Origin: Crotophaga sulcirostris
Lineage: Eukaryota; Chordata; Aves; Cuculiformes; Crotophagidae
Assembly: GCA_013397455.1 (NCBI GenBank)
Contig: VYZB01000194.1
Span: 1,507,930 to 1,571,929, forward strand
Reading direction: 5' to 3'
Length of the DNA stretch: 64,000 nt
Under the pieces are notes generated by a model that made no database searches, had not been told where the DNA came from, and saw only the letters and a program-made list of their open reading frames with translations. Made by a program: the position numbers and the translations under genes. Positions 48,363 to 60,700 of the stretch are shown one piece after another. Numbering within the stretch: position 1 is the first letter of the stretch; the number at the start of each line of letters is the position of its first letter.

Positions 48363-48932
48363 ACAAAGAAGGAACCCCTTTACTCTGCTCTCGTGAGACC
48401 CCACCTGGAGGACTGTGTTGAGCTCTGGATCCCTCAGCACAGGAAAGACATGGACCCATTGGAGTGGGTCTAGAGGAGGGCAACAAAAATGATCAGAGAT
48501 CTGGAGCACCTCTCCTATGAAGAAATTCTAAGGGAGTCAGGGTTGTTCAGCTTGGAGAGGAGAAGGCTCCAGTGAGATCTCATTGTGACCTTTCAGTACT
48601 TAAAGGGGGCTTATAAGAAAGAAAAGGCCAGACTTTTTAGTAGGACACGGTGCAACGGTTTTAAACTAAAAGAGGGTAGATTCAGACTACACATAAGGAA
48701 GCATATATATATAATAACAATTTTTTATGATGTGGGTGGTGAAACACGGGAAGGGGTTGCCCAGAGAGTTGATAGATGCCTCATCTCTGCAAACATTCAA
48801 GGTCAAGCGGGACAGGGCTCTGAGCAACCTGATCTAGTTAAATATGTCCCTGCTCAGTGCAGGGGGATTGGACTGGATTTAGATGACCTCTAAAGGTCCT
48901 TTCCTGCTCAAACCATTCTATGATTCTATAAG
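48363..48932 (+). mobile_element. CR1 LINE, older subfamily, octamer tail
   Basis: The C-terminal end of CR1 ORF2 and the 3' end. Visible blocks are 'gtgagaccccacctggagg', 'gatctggagcacctctccta', 'gttcagcttggagaggagaa', 'ggttgcccagagagttgata', 'caacctgatctagttaaata', 'attggactggatttagatga' and 'cctctaaaggtcctttcctg', ending in 'attctatgattctat'. Stops and frameshifts break the frame. An AT-dinucleotide expansion at about 48,702-48,715 has replaced part of the segment before the 'gtgggtggtgaaacac' block. This is an old insertion of a lineage distinct from the copies at 2, 6 and 34 kb. Confidence 0.95.
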
Positions 48933-51900
48933 TGAAAATTCTATGCATGCTTCCCAGTCTTCTGCATACTGAAATTTTCTATATTGCTATTTCTCCTTAA
49001 TCCCTTTATTCGGAAAAGAACATTGAAGAATTATGATCAGTCTAAGGCTGCATGTATTGTAATTTAAGTCATGGCAGTTAGATTTCTGTTTTCATGTTTG
49101 ATTGATGTCAGCTTGATTGATGTTTTTATATTTAGTTGATGTTTTGAGTATTTATTTAATGTAACAATTCCCCAAGTCAAAAAAGAACCCCATGAAAAAG
49201 TTGCATTTTCTTTTATAAGCAGATGTAAGTATCTAAGTGAGATACCAGTATATGCTATACTTCATAGCTATTTGCTGGACTCTAAATAAAGAGGTGATTC
49301 AACATATACTAGCCTATCAACGAGCACAATAATATTTACACAAATTTATTTTGAGAGATCTGTATTGATGTGGTATCTCTATTTTTCATAATTTGGCACA
49401 ATGGTCAGCAAAAGACTTTAAAAAAGTAAAATAAATTTAAGAAGTAGATATGGTCTATATTTATTGCAATTTTAGAGGCTCTTCATGATGTTCTCATGCC
49501 TTGCTACTCATTGTATGGATAAACAAATAAAATCAGTATTTTCCTCACTCCTTAAACTATTGTATGGAGAAAGAAGAATTTTGTAAATCTTATGTCTTGC
49601 AATAATGACTATTATCACTCAGTATGTTCAAGCTATAATCTTGAAAAAATATTTTCTAATCCTGTAGACATTTTCTGTGTTGAAAACAGACACCAATTAC
49701 GATTAAGATGCCTAGACTAATAAAAATCATCACTGAAATCTACTTCAGCATGAGCAACTCTCCTACTCACAACTATTCGTTTTATTTCAAATTCAGGGGA
49801 AAGTTTTGCAGATGTTTTATGGAATAAGAGGATGGTGACAGGTTGCAACTGCTGACACACATCTTGCAACTATCTTCCCCAACATGGGTAAACTGGAGGT
49901 AACTTCTTACCATAGCCTGGTTTTGGTGTTCCACCTGGTAGACTTTTTCCATCTCCTCTCCTTATGCACTTTGGTCATTAATTCCAATTTTTTTTCTTTT
50001 CCTGGATTGCATAATCCAGAAATATGGTTGCCAAACAGGGAGGTAAAAAAGGACATTTGTGCTATTCCCACCAACACACATGAATCCCTACTGTATATGC
50101 TATAAACAACTCGTCTGCCTCTTACAGTGTTTTATTCAAAAAAGTAGAAAGACAACCTTTCACATTCATCATTAGTTTATGCCAAGGATACAAAAGAGGA
50201 AATAAAGTGCTTCATTGGCTTGAGATTGGCTGATGATCTGGAAAAACCCAAAGACCATCTCCACATTAGAATTGAGCTTTGTAGAATACAGTACTCATTT
50301 TTCATAGTCTAGTACTTCTGAGAAATTTTGACCATATAGAACTGCACAGAGAAGGGAATACTTCATTGTAATGTAAACCCCTCAAAAAGAAAGAAAATTA
50401 TATAACCATTACTATTGATTTGACAAAAATAAATCATTCCTAGTATTAAATTAAGGTGTCACCTGACACTGAGGACAGGTAAACGACATAGGATTCTGAA
50501 ACCGTGCTGTCAAATATACAGCACAAGAAATTATTGGTATCTGTTTTATGTTGTTTGCATGCCTATAATACTCACAATTTAAGAATAGAATATTTAAAAT
50601 TATGGCAGTATTTCCTGAGGACTTTGGGTTTATTTGGTTTTGTGAATGTGAATTGCAAATCCGACGAACAGTTAAATACTCCAATTTACTATAATTACCA
50701 CATGACACCACAGAGGAAAGCTGAAGATTTTAAATTCTACTTAGTGAGTTATTTGCCCTTGACATCTAGGCTTTACAGCTTCAAATGCACTGAAAATATA
50801 GAAAGAAAACAGCTAAATTGGAACACCGTACATAAGAAGCATGAGTTAAAGTAGATAAATTAAAGAAGAGGATAGCAGAACTATTGGACTGTTTTTTGTT
50901 CTCCAAAGGTCTCATTTTTAAAGTCACTGTTTATTTTCTGCAGCAATTAAAAGTAATGGAAATTGTAAACGCTCAATGTTTCCAGAGATAAATGTACAAA
51001 TGACTCAGCTATCTCATAACATCTTTGACTGCTTTCTGTTTCCCATTTCAAGATGTTGATAAAGTGTGTTCAACAACTACTACTATCCTAAAAAAAATAA
51101 GAAAGTAAAACCAAGTTTCCAAACCTTTGCACTCAGTCACAGCAACGTCTGCAGTATCCGATTTCACATTGGATGCTGAACATCTATGAATTTTACACTG
51201 AAAGTCACAAGACGTGTAAGGGCAGTATTAGAGTTTTAGTGGAAGTCCAGAATAAAAGGTATTCATGTAAAACGAATAGATCAAAACATGAGAACAGTCT
51301 AAAGTAACAGTATATTTCTTTGCTGATGTTGGAGAAGCGGGAAGCAGGTACTCTATTTGCAGTGCCTCTGAGCTACTGTATTATTTTCTTATCGCCTGCT
51401 TCTAAGATGCACTTACATTATAAAAAAAATTAAGAGTTATTATTGAAGTTTAGAGGGTCACAGAGCTGAAATTTAATCTAAAACACATGGGGTTTTTTCT
51501 GAGGTGTATTAGTCTTCTCCCAAAAGCACTTAATGTAGTATTAAAAGCTTAGTTTAGATGGTTTGCTCTATGTTGTCCATCTGTTTTTATTTTACTCTCC
51601 TAAACTTGAGTGTTCAAAAAACTTAATCTTTTAAGGATTTTTTTTTTTTTGAGAAAACTTCTGGTTTGGCAGAAACAGAAACCTTCTGAAGCTCCAGAAA
51701 GACTACTTCAAGCAGAGCTGGATGAATTATTTATAACTTACAACATATTGCCCTTTTTCCCTATTAACTTGTCATAATATCCACAATCATTTTAACTTGC
51801 AATTGCCTGAAAAACAAATTATAACTTGTGGACCATCAACAAAAGAAATACCTCTTATATGCATTATGCTTATTACATATGCCCAGTACATTGCAAAATA

Positions 51901-54150
51901 ACATTTCTGTTCTCCCTTTGGATGACTTATGTTTTCTAATTAAAAGCATAGATTGCCAAGGAGCTTTGCAGTTCTTGAATAAAAACAATAATCGAGGTAA
52001 TGAGATGAGAGAAGCTTCATTGACTCCAGTAGGCTTTAGAACACAATGTTTATACACATGCAAGTCTTTGATTTGAATTCATATTTCATAATGCTCTCCT
52101 TGCAAGTGCGTTAATCAGAGACTTTATATTCTCTCAAGCAGTAAATGCAATATTCTCTAGTCTTATACTAAAAGAAAAAACAGTCATGCTGGTTTACTTC
52201 ATAAATTCACCTCTGTCATATTACTCTGTCCTTCTGTTTTCTTCATTTTTTCTTGGAGGCTTCTTTGATTTTTCAATGTCCTTTCAACATTTTTCTTCCA
52301 GCTGCTTGTTTGTTCCCATAGTCACAGATGTTGTTAAGGATTCGTTCTTTTTAGGTCTTCTCTCCTCTCCTCAGCAATGCATATTATTCTGCATATAGAG
52401 TAAAACATTCTTGACCTTCTGCTATATGTACAGAAAAATCCATAGCGGTCTCCTTCCATGGGCAGCAATCTATTTGCATGTGAGGATGTGAAAGTTTCCT
52501 CCCTGGCTTACACGTTAGGCCAGACTAGCTCTGTTCTCTGCTACCGTTATGTGCAACAATCATTGACAAAGAGCTCTTATCACTGTATCCTTCTCATCAC
52601 TGCATTTTTTTAAGAGATCAAGGCAGAAATTTTGTTCTTTGCCTACAGTATTTCCTGAACCTGGTGACAATAGTTTATCATCTGTATTTAGCACTCAGTT
52701 TCTGGGTTTTAAAGCAAGAGTGAAGAAACTGACAACTTTTACGTTATTTATAGTTACTGTTTTCTATCTCCAAGGAAGTTCATCATTATAAATATTTATA
52801 TACACCAACATAGCAAGCAGAAGGAGCAAGTAGATTTAGTGGCAACTTTTAGAAATGAGCTAGTTGCAAGAATTCACAGAGTACTGGGGACTGATTACCA
52901 CAATAAAAATGTAGTTCCCACATGTAGATGCTCCAGCCTTTCTGAATTATCAGTATATTGCACAGCCACTATATATTTTTCAGAACGTTTCTTCCCAATC
53001 TGCATTCATAAAGACTACCTGCTGCTACAAATCTCATTTGAGGACATAAAAGGCACTCAATACTTCACAGAATCAGACCCCAGGTCAAAAAAAAACAAGT
53101 TGACTTAAGGCTTTTAATAAAATGAACAATAATAGCACCGAAATCTTTTAAACAAAATGCCTAAAGGTAAAAATAATGATAATAAAGATTATTGGACTTC
53201 TATGTTTATTGGTTTTATTCAAGAAAGCAATGATCTATGAATTCCATTCTTTTTATTACACAAATATCTTCTTGGACATATGTTATGTCAGAGAAATAAC
53301 TGATACAAAACCCATTTAGGTAAGTTTTACTTTAAAGTTTTGAAGACATTTTAAAAAACAGACAAAAAACAATTGGGAATACATTATAGCTACTTAGTAC
53401 AAATAAAGGAAGAACCAAACAAAATCCAAGTTAGTAGTTTCTTTAATAATAAAGTGCAGTACAAAAACTTTTTACAGTGAGGGTTTTTTTTCCTTGCTCT
53501 CCAGCCTTAACCCACTAGAAAAAGCAAATTTCTGTGACTCATGAATGACAAGATTTTTCTTCATCTAACAGCACACAAAGAAGCTACAATTCTGCCAAGA
53601 CAAAGCAGAGGAGTTCTTTATAACTTACAGCTCTGAAGAAGGTACAGATTTTTTCACAATATACATTTATCCTGACAAAGTAGGAAATGTACAGCCATAA
53701 GCAACTGGGAGGAAAATATAAAAAAAAATGAAAACGACAAACCCCAGAAACTTCAGCTTTTTAATATTTTCCTTAGGATCCAATTGTTAATCTGAGCTTC
53801 TGAAGTTCACTTGAAAGAGCAACAGCCCCTTGGAGAAGCACCTAATCTGCTCATGATAGATCTCACAGAATGAATGTTTCTAACAACTTATTTCTTAAAA
53901 TTTATACTAACATTTCAAAGTCAAGTAAGTACATATAACTTTAGAGATTCAAGGAGTTTTCAAATTGGATATTTTAATTTTTTAGAGAACTGTATTAATG
54001 TATTCTACCACAGGATGAAGGGGTGAGAGAAATATCTAATAGAGGAAAAATAATGAAAATTAGATCTGAGATGTGCTATTTTTAATGAATTCCTGACCTT
54101 TCCGGCTTGCACATAAATTGCAGAACTGTCCCTTGTAGCAATGAATGGGA
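48933..54150. other. AT-rich DNA, no gene seen
   Basis: No transposable element or RNA gene is recognised. The frame at 50,504-50,854 (+, 116 codons) and those at 51,828-52,076 and 52,839-53,108 (+) have no recognisable domain and are most likely chance. Confidence 0.5.
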
Positions 54151-54599
54151 AAAAAAACAGAGTTATTCCACCTCACATGGGAAGATGAGGGACCAGTAGG
54201 ACTGGCTCCTGGGCAGGCAAGAGCTGTAGCCAAGGATGGCAGTGAGGTCAAAACATCTGTGCCCTCACCAGCAAGAGCACAGCTCCACCACATACCAGTG
54301 AGGAGAGTAGTGTGGGGCCAGAACAATGATGGGGAGACCCTGTGACCATCACTCCAACCTCAGCCACAGAAAGGTCCGAGGCCAAGCCAGGAAGCCAAAC
54401 CAATGAGTTGGGGTCAGCAAAGCACAAGACACAGGGCTGGGAACTTGCAGGCAAAGGATGAGTGTCTGAGCTGAAATTCATCATCTGCATTGCTGTGGTT
54501 TGAGACAAATTAGAGTCAGTCTCCTGACTCTAACTCGGTCTTATCTAAGTAACTTCATTTTCTGAAAGCCAACTGCCTGTTTTTCAGACAGTGTTCCCA
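54151..54599. other. GC-richer block next to the LTR, identity unknown
   Basis: Base composition changes sharply at about 54,160 to a more GC-rich sequence with many 'cca' and 'gag' words. It continues into the LTR-like block. It may be the 5' part of that LTR or an adjoining piece of the same element. I recognise no coding region of a retrovirus in it. Confidence 0.3.
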
Positions 54600-54982
54600 T
54601 CTGGAAGTGATACAGGGCACTGGTACCTAGGAAGGGCAGTGCTTACACCTATAGAAACCAAACCCATCCTCAAGCTGGTGAAAAAGGCGGCACCTACAGG
54701 GAGGGGTGGACAGGACAGGTGACCCCAAACTGACCAACACAGAGTATTCCACCCCATATGCATCATACTCAGTACAAAATTGAGAGATCACGAAGGTCTC
54801 GCTCTCTTCTGCGATGGCCAACATCCAGCGAAGACCTCATCTGTCTGGCTGCTCCTGATCCCAGATTCATGGGATCCAGCTCCTGAGTCCAGCTCTCTCC
54901 TAGCTATGGACCCGTTCCCTCGGGTCTGCTCTATAGCATTTATTTGTATATATTTAATTACTTTATTATTGTTACTATTATT

Positions 54983-55016
<34 letters not shown>

Positions 55017-55165
55017 CTACATTAAAGTTTTAGTTTTCAACCTGCAAACCTTTTTCACCTCATTTTCCTTTTCCATTTCCCTAGAGGCTGGGGGCAAATG
55101 TTTTGGGAGTCCAACTGCACGGTTTTAGCTACTGAAATTGGCCAGGCTGGTGCTAAACCATGACA
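54600..55165 (+). mobile_element. Probable ERV LTR (ERVL-like), solo
   Basis: Blocks typical of avian ERVL-type LTRs appear in order: 'gacaggtgaccccaaactga' (about 54,715), 'agtattccaccccatatgca' (about 54,744), 'tcatactcag' (about 54,763), a CT-rich transcribed part, a TATA-like 'tttgtatatatttaattac' (about 54,943), a trinucleotide-repeat segment, a polyadenylation-type 'attaaa' (about 55,020), 'cctgcaaacctttttcacct' (about 55,041), and an end near 'ggtgctaaaccatgaca' (55,149-55,165). The sequence after 55,165 is not a recognisable tRNA primer site, so this looks like a solo LTR. The family call rests on remembered pattern; the left end is not fixed. Confidence 0.6.
54964..55018 (+). repeat. 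ATT/ATC trinucleotide microsatellite inside the LTR
   Basis: (TTA) units pass into about eleven perfect (ATC) units at 54,983-55,016. Such tracts in this position are a normal part of several avian ERVL-type LTRs and have probably expanded here. Confidence 0.95.
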
Positions 55166-55360
55166 TGACTGAATGCAGGGAGGCCCCAGGGAGGTTCCTC
55201 AAAGGTGTTTTCCCTCCCACTTCTTTCCTAGAAGGCTGGCCCAAGGCCATGGGGATGCACCTCACCAGGGCCAACCATGACCACTGTAAGCCAAGCCCTG
55301 CAGCAGAGAAAGGCTCTGCTCTGAGCTTTGACCAGCACACAGCCTAAGAGTCACAGTTGA
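55166..55360. other. GC-richer segment following the LTR
   Basis: About 195 bp ('gcagggaggccccagggagg' onward) with the same GC-rich character as 54,151-54,599, ending abruptly in T-rich DNA near 55,360. It may be another part of the same element. No coding domain is recognised. The frames at 55,138-55,347 (+) and 55,125-55,340 (-) are two readings of the same GC-rich DNA. Confidence 0.3.
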
Positions 55361-57521
55361 GATTTTTTTTTTAGTTTTATTTCTTAGAGTGTTTATTCAA
55401 TTGGCTTAGTAATTTTCCTGAAAAGAAATGCTGGGAATAGACGTGCAAGAACTTTTGGGGTCAAGTGGGAACTTAAGTGGCAAGACAAACAGTGAGAAAT
55501 CACAAGAAGAAGAACATGACATTGGATTTTGTAATTCGTCTTATTTTTTTTTGTTCAGACTAATTAATCTTTTCTATTTATATGGTTTTTCACAGATATA
55601 AAACCAGAGTGCTACATGAAAGACAGAGAGCCTACTCAATTCTCTAGCTGAAGGGGAAGCTTCAGTCATAGAGTGAAAGTCAGTTTCACGAGTCAGGAGA
55701 ATCAAATCCATAGTATCTCAACAGCTGCATTGTTCAATGGGCTACTTCTTCTTTTAAGGCTGTAATAGTAAAATTTATTCAATACCAAAAATCTAGCTAT
55801 TACAGATACATATTCATAATACTAAAATATATGCCTTATTCCCCAGATAGCACTGACCCAGAAGAGGATAAGGCAAACACATTCTAAAATAATCTGTCAT
55901 TCATACAAAGTCATGTACTAAACGCTGCCTCTATGATTTCTTTATGGTCTATTCCAGTAGGACTGATGAGATGAGTTAGGTAAAAATAATCTTCCCTGAA
56001 GCAAATATTATGAGAAAGTGAAATATAAATGTAATGTCTTCTATTTAAGAAATTTTATTACCTGGTGTTTGCATTTATAGTTCCACCAGTGAATGGAATA
56101 AAAAATGAAATGAAACTACACAGAAATTTGAGAACCCAGATGCATTATATGTCTTGAAAGAAGATATTTGAGATTTGACTGAAATGTTTGGAGTATATAA
56201 ACAGACTTAACATGGCTGAGCAGATAATCAAGGTTTTAGGGCGTATTAATTGTGTATCTGAGCTACAGCATTTAAACATCAAACTGAAAATTTCTTTGTT
56301 TAGCACTTGAATTTGGAATATTGTCACAATATGCAAAATTAAACAGCCATAAATACTGACAGCATTAGCTTGTAAGATATTAATTAAGGTTACATATTAG
56401 AGAATTTTTTTAAAATTAACTTGCCTACTTTTGAAATAATCTACCATCAGTTTTTCTTCTTTGCTAATGTTTCAGTACATTTCTGCTTTGCAAGGAACAT
56501 GAGCAGTAAATTCAATTGCCATGTCTTTATTTACTTTTGCAAATCCCTGTGTGGTAAAAGTAGAAGCTGTATATCATGACCACTGAAATAACATTATTTA
56601 ATGGGATGGATAGGTAGTCAGCAAACTCCAATAGAATAAAAATGAGAAAGGAGTAAAATCCATTAAGGGTGTCGCACAAGGAAAATCCATCCCAGATAAT
56701 GTTCCTTCTCCCTGTACAAGCCTGAATTTTTTTCTTCATTGCCAGCTTGAGCAGGAAAGGAGCCCTTTGATTACCAGAGTAGTTAATTATTGCCAACCTA
56801 GACATGATGCTTACTACTTGTTTATACTTTTATATCTTCTCTCTTACAATAAAATCAATACTCACTGAGTAGTTGACTCTGAATTACTATTATATCAATC
56901 AACAGGAAAGGCATGCAGTGCAGTACTGTCTCAACAACTTGTCCCAGAGACAAGGCATGGGTTCAAAGCTCATTTTCCCTCTTATTTTAAAGTGCATTCT
57001 CAGTCAAGGCACCTCTTCTAATGCGGGCATTGTTAAAGTCTCTGATCAAGAGGCACAGATGAGGTAATGATTTTTGAGTTTAATGGAATCACAACAATTA
57101 CAGCTTGCAATATTTTCCCAAAACACTTTCCATATGTAAAGTTATTATGTATGCTTCTATATCTCTCTTCTTTTTTGGGGGGGTTTGTTTTTTAGCATTC
57201 ATGCAGAGAAATTTGGAGCTTAGTTTTCCAATTGGATTTATTTCAGAATTGAAGCTGCAGTTGATGGATTTATGGAAGTATGAGTATTTGGCTTATTCCT
57301 ACTACAGTCAATAGAAAATGCTTAAATGTCAAGAAGCCATTTCCAAGACATATTACTAAAGCATAGAAAACTGGTATACCATGTGGATTAAAGGATTCGT
57401 ATATTCTATGCAGCTACATTTTGGAATTCTGACAATTTTTACTCCCAAAAGTAGTCATTATTTTTTTATGAACATAAGGAATCATTCCAGAAAAATCAAT
57501 GGGACAAATTATAAACACCTT
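55361..57521. other. AT-rich DNA, no gene seen
   Basis: No repeat family or exon is recognised. Confidence 0.5.
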
Positions 57522-57769
57522 TAGACTAGACTAGACTAGAATATTTCAGTTGGAAGGGACCTGCAACAATCATCGAGTCCAATTCAGAGTTGACCAAAAG
57601 TTAAACTATGTTGTTACAGGCATTGTCCAAATGCTTCTTAAAAACTGGCAGGTGTGGGCCATCAATCACCTGTTGCAGCGCTTGACTACTCTCTCGGTAA
57701 AGAAATAATTCATAAACCGCCCTTGGGCAGTTTTGAACCATTCCCATGCAACCTGTTACTTGATCCCAG
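57522..57769 (-). mobile_element. CR1 LINE 3' end with CTAGA-type tail
   Basis: In complement: a tail of CTAGA units ('tagactagactagactagaa'), then 'tttcagttggaagggacctg', 'caatcatcgagtccaattca', 'gagttgaccaaaagttaaac', 'gcattgtccaaatgcttctt', 'actctctcggtaaagaaata' and 'gaaccattcccatgcaacct'. The layout is that of a CR1 3' end, but the spacer ('gagttgaccaaaag') and pentanucleotide tail belong to a lineage not seen elsewhere in the window. It is moderately decayed. Confidence 0.88.
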
Positions 57770-60700
57770 AGAGATCATCAAAGAATTATCTAAGTAAAGT
57801 ATGAAAAATAGACCTCATTATAGCTGATAATTTAAATGTAACTAATAACCTTGCTTAACTCTGCAAAAAAAACCCAGTAAGACAAATGTATAAATAAGGG
57901 GTTTTATTATTATTAAAAGCATTTATTGTGTATAACTGTTTTCTAAATTGGAGACATTCTAGATTAACTTGGTCTCACTTTTAATTAGTTTTTTCTTCTG
58001 TTTTTCATATACCGCCCAGAGCTGCTACTACTATGTCAAAGGCATTCTAAACCACAGGAAAATCTAAGAGAACTCCTGCTGTTCATACTGTTAAAGAGAT
58101 CAGAAAGAAGTCTTTCTTGCATTATTCAATTTGTGCAAGTAAAACTACCACTGACAGCTACATGGCTTTAACAGCTGTTCAACACCGTAGATTTTCCCCA
58201 CCCAAAGACTGTTTCCTTGCTTGGTTAAACTTGTTATGTTACCTGTACAATTTTTTAAGTCAGACAGTTGTATCTGATGACTTGTGCCAAGTTGTAAGAA
58301 ATCTGTGATGCAATTAATTTAAGTTTACTTATTTTGTGAAAAAAAAAATAGGATATATTTTCATTAGCTTCAGAATTTTTACCAAAGAAAAGCACTCAAT
58401 GACAGGAAATTCATTAAACACATTATTGTGGAGCTTGATTTCTAATGTATAACTTTATTTGTGTTAATTTAGACTCCTCCATGACTGGAAGACTGCGGGA
58501 GCATGGCAAAAGTCTCACAGAAGAACACAGAATTCTGAATATAAAAATATTAATTCAGTCTAGAAATAAAAAAGACAGCTAAACATTTCACACAGCCAGG
58601 CATCTATGTTCTGATACACCCCTACACATGAAAGGGTTGTAAGCATCTGGATGCTTCACAGATCAACTCCTTGTATATTTGACTATATCCAAATAAGAAC
58701 AGTGACATCCAAATCCCCATTTTGCAATTTCAAGCCTGCTTTGATGGGCTTAAGTGATTTTTTCTGTATCATTTGGATATAATTATTATCAAGTTTAATG
58801 AGGGTATGCATTTCTTAGCTTCGAAGACTGGTTTGTTTGTTTGTTTTCTGGCTGCTGCTGCTATCTATTTAAATAAAAGGGCAATGCATCAGTATGTTTT
58901 TAGAAACATGCAACTGGAGATACGAAATCTTAAAGGAAATTGTAATTCTAAAGCACTAAATTAATACAAAAAGAACAAAAGCATTTTGACGGCACGGCTG
59001 CGCGTTTATTTCCAGTATCATGGAAAAGAGTACCGAACTCAGATACGGCCAGCAACAGTCAAATCACTGACCTTCATTAATGGGAAGCAGCATTATAAGT
59101 GGAGAGAAAAACATATGGAGAGTCTGCTCTGAGATTCACTTGGTGTAGGATATGCTTGTCTTTGATGTCACTCGCACATCGAGTTTGCAAATCCACCAGA
59201 GACGGGATTTACTTACACAGCTTGGAACTCCTACTCTTCAGCATCATATATTGACAAAATCATATAAATTATTTATAAGACAGCTATCTTTAGTGAGACA
59301 TCCTTGATTAACCTCATAAATTTCTTCATCTAGAAATAACCATCTTCAGGAATTTATGTGATTCCCTGACTTTATTAGAGTAGCTGTAAGAGTTACAAAG
59401 TTTTTCACACAACTGCAGAGGACAATACTGATGTAATTACAATGTGAGTTCCCAGCACTTGGATAGTAGGTTGGAAAAAAAGCTCCTGCTTGGCCACAGA
59501 CATCATCCAGCACCAGGTCCACATGTTCGCACCGCTGGATGCAGAAATGCCACAGCTGCAGTGTGGTCTGCAGCCACTCAGTTACAAAAGTCAACCCTTT
59601 CTCAGAGGTTTCTACAGTCTCTCTTGACTTACAGCCAAGTGATTTGCCTGGCATCAGTCACCTGTGAAGGCTGATGGCTGTGTAGCACCAAGCACAAGGT
59701 TTCTGGATCATTTCATTAACAGAAAGTACACATTTGCACCAGTTCTAAGGAGTGAGACAGTCTAAACTTTTTTTGTTTTCATGTCATCTAAACATCTCAT
59801 AATTTTGTCTGCTTCAGTAGAAAACACTTCAAAGTCAAATCCAGCTCTCAGAAAGTGATTTTTTTATCATTATTGTATAAAACACTGGTGTGGCAACGTC
59901 TTAAATACTACAAAACTCTGAGTATATTCAATTTCATGGTGTTCAATTATTGAAATATTTGACAATCACAAAAAATATTCTTCAATGAGTATCAAACCCT
60001 AAGGTTCCATGATTTCAGCAAAACTAGTGAAGGGGTAAAAATATAAATTGTTTAAAAGAGCTTTCAGGTATTAAACGAACAAATGTTCCAAAAATATGTT
60101 AATGCTATGAACAGATATTAAGTTCGAAAAAGTAAACATAATATTAAAACTGTTTTACTAGATCAGGGTCTAATTTTTCTGGATAAATACATTTTTGTAT
60201 TAGATTATGATCATGAGTTTATATGGTATATGCTGTGCATATGCCCTATAGCATAAATAAGGGTAAATAATGGCTTACATTTTGTATATTTATTTGAAGG
60301 GCCAGGTTTGAATGTATGGGATTTTTCCATATATATTTAGCGTGTTTAAAGCTGTTACATTGATTTTAAAACCCAATATGCTGAGGATGTCCTCAACAAT
60401 AATTATATCTCTTATGGTATCTTTGTCTGAAGGAAGATATCTCAGACACAGTCCTATAATCTGAACAAATACTGATGCAAGAAAAGAACAGAAAATTGAA
60501 TGTTGGGCTATCACACACTGCTGTAGGAAACACCAGTGTTATTACTACAAGACCAGGATATGCTCAGCTTTGTCACTGTCATGTGCTGATATGTGCTATA
60601 TAGAGTACGAGAAAAAAGAATCTCAAACAATCTGGTTATCATGTCTTCACTGCCTAAGGCTCTTGGTATCAGCTACAACATGGGATTTCTTTGTGACACC

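Noticed and set aside
53292..53319. Exon-like segment between 'tatgtcag' and 'gtaagt'
   Set aside because: 28 bp, A-rich, with no coding character; treated as a chance pair.
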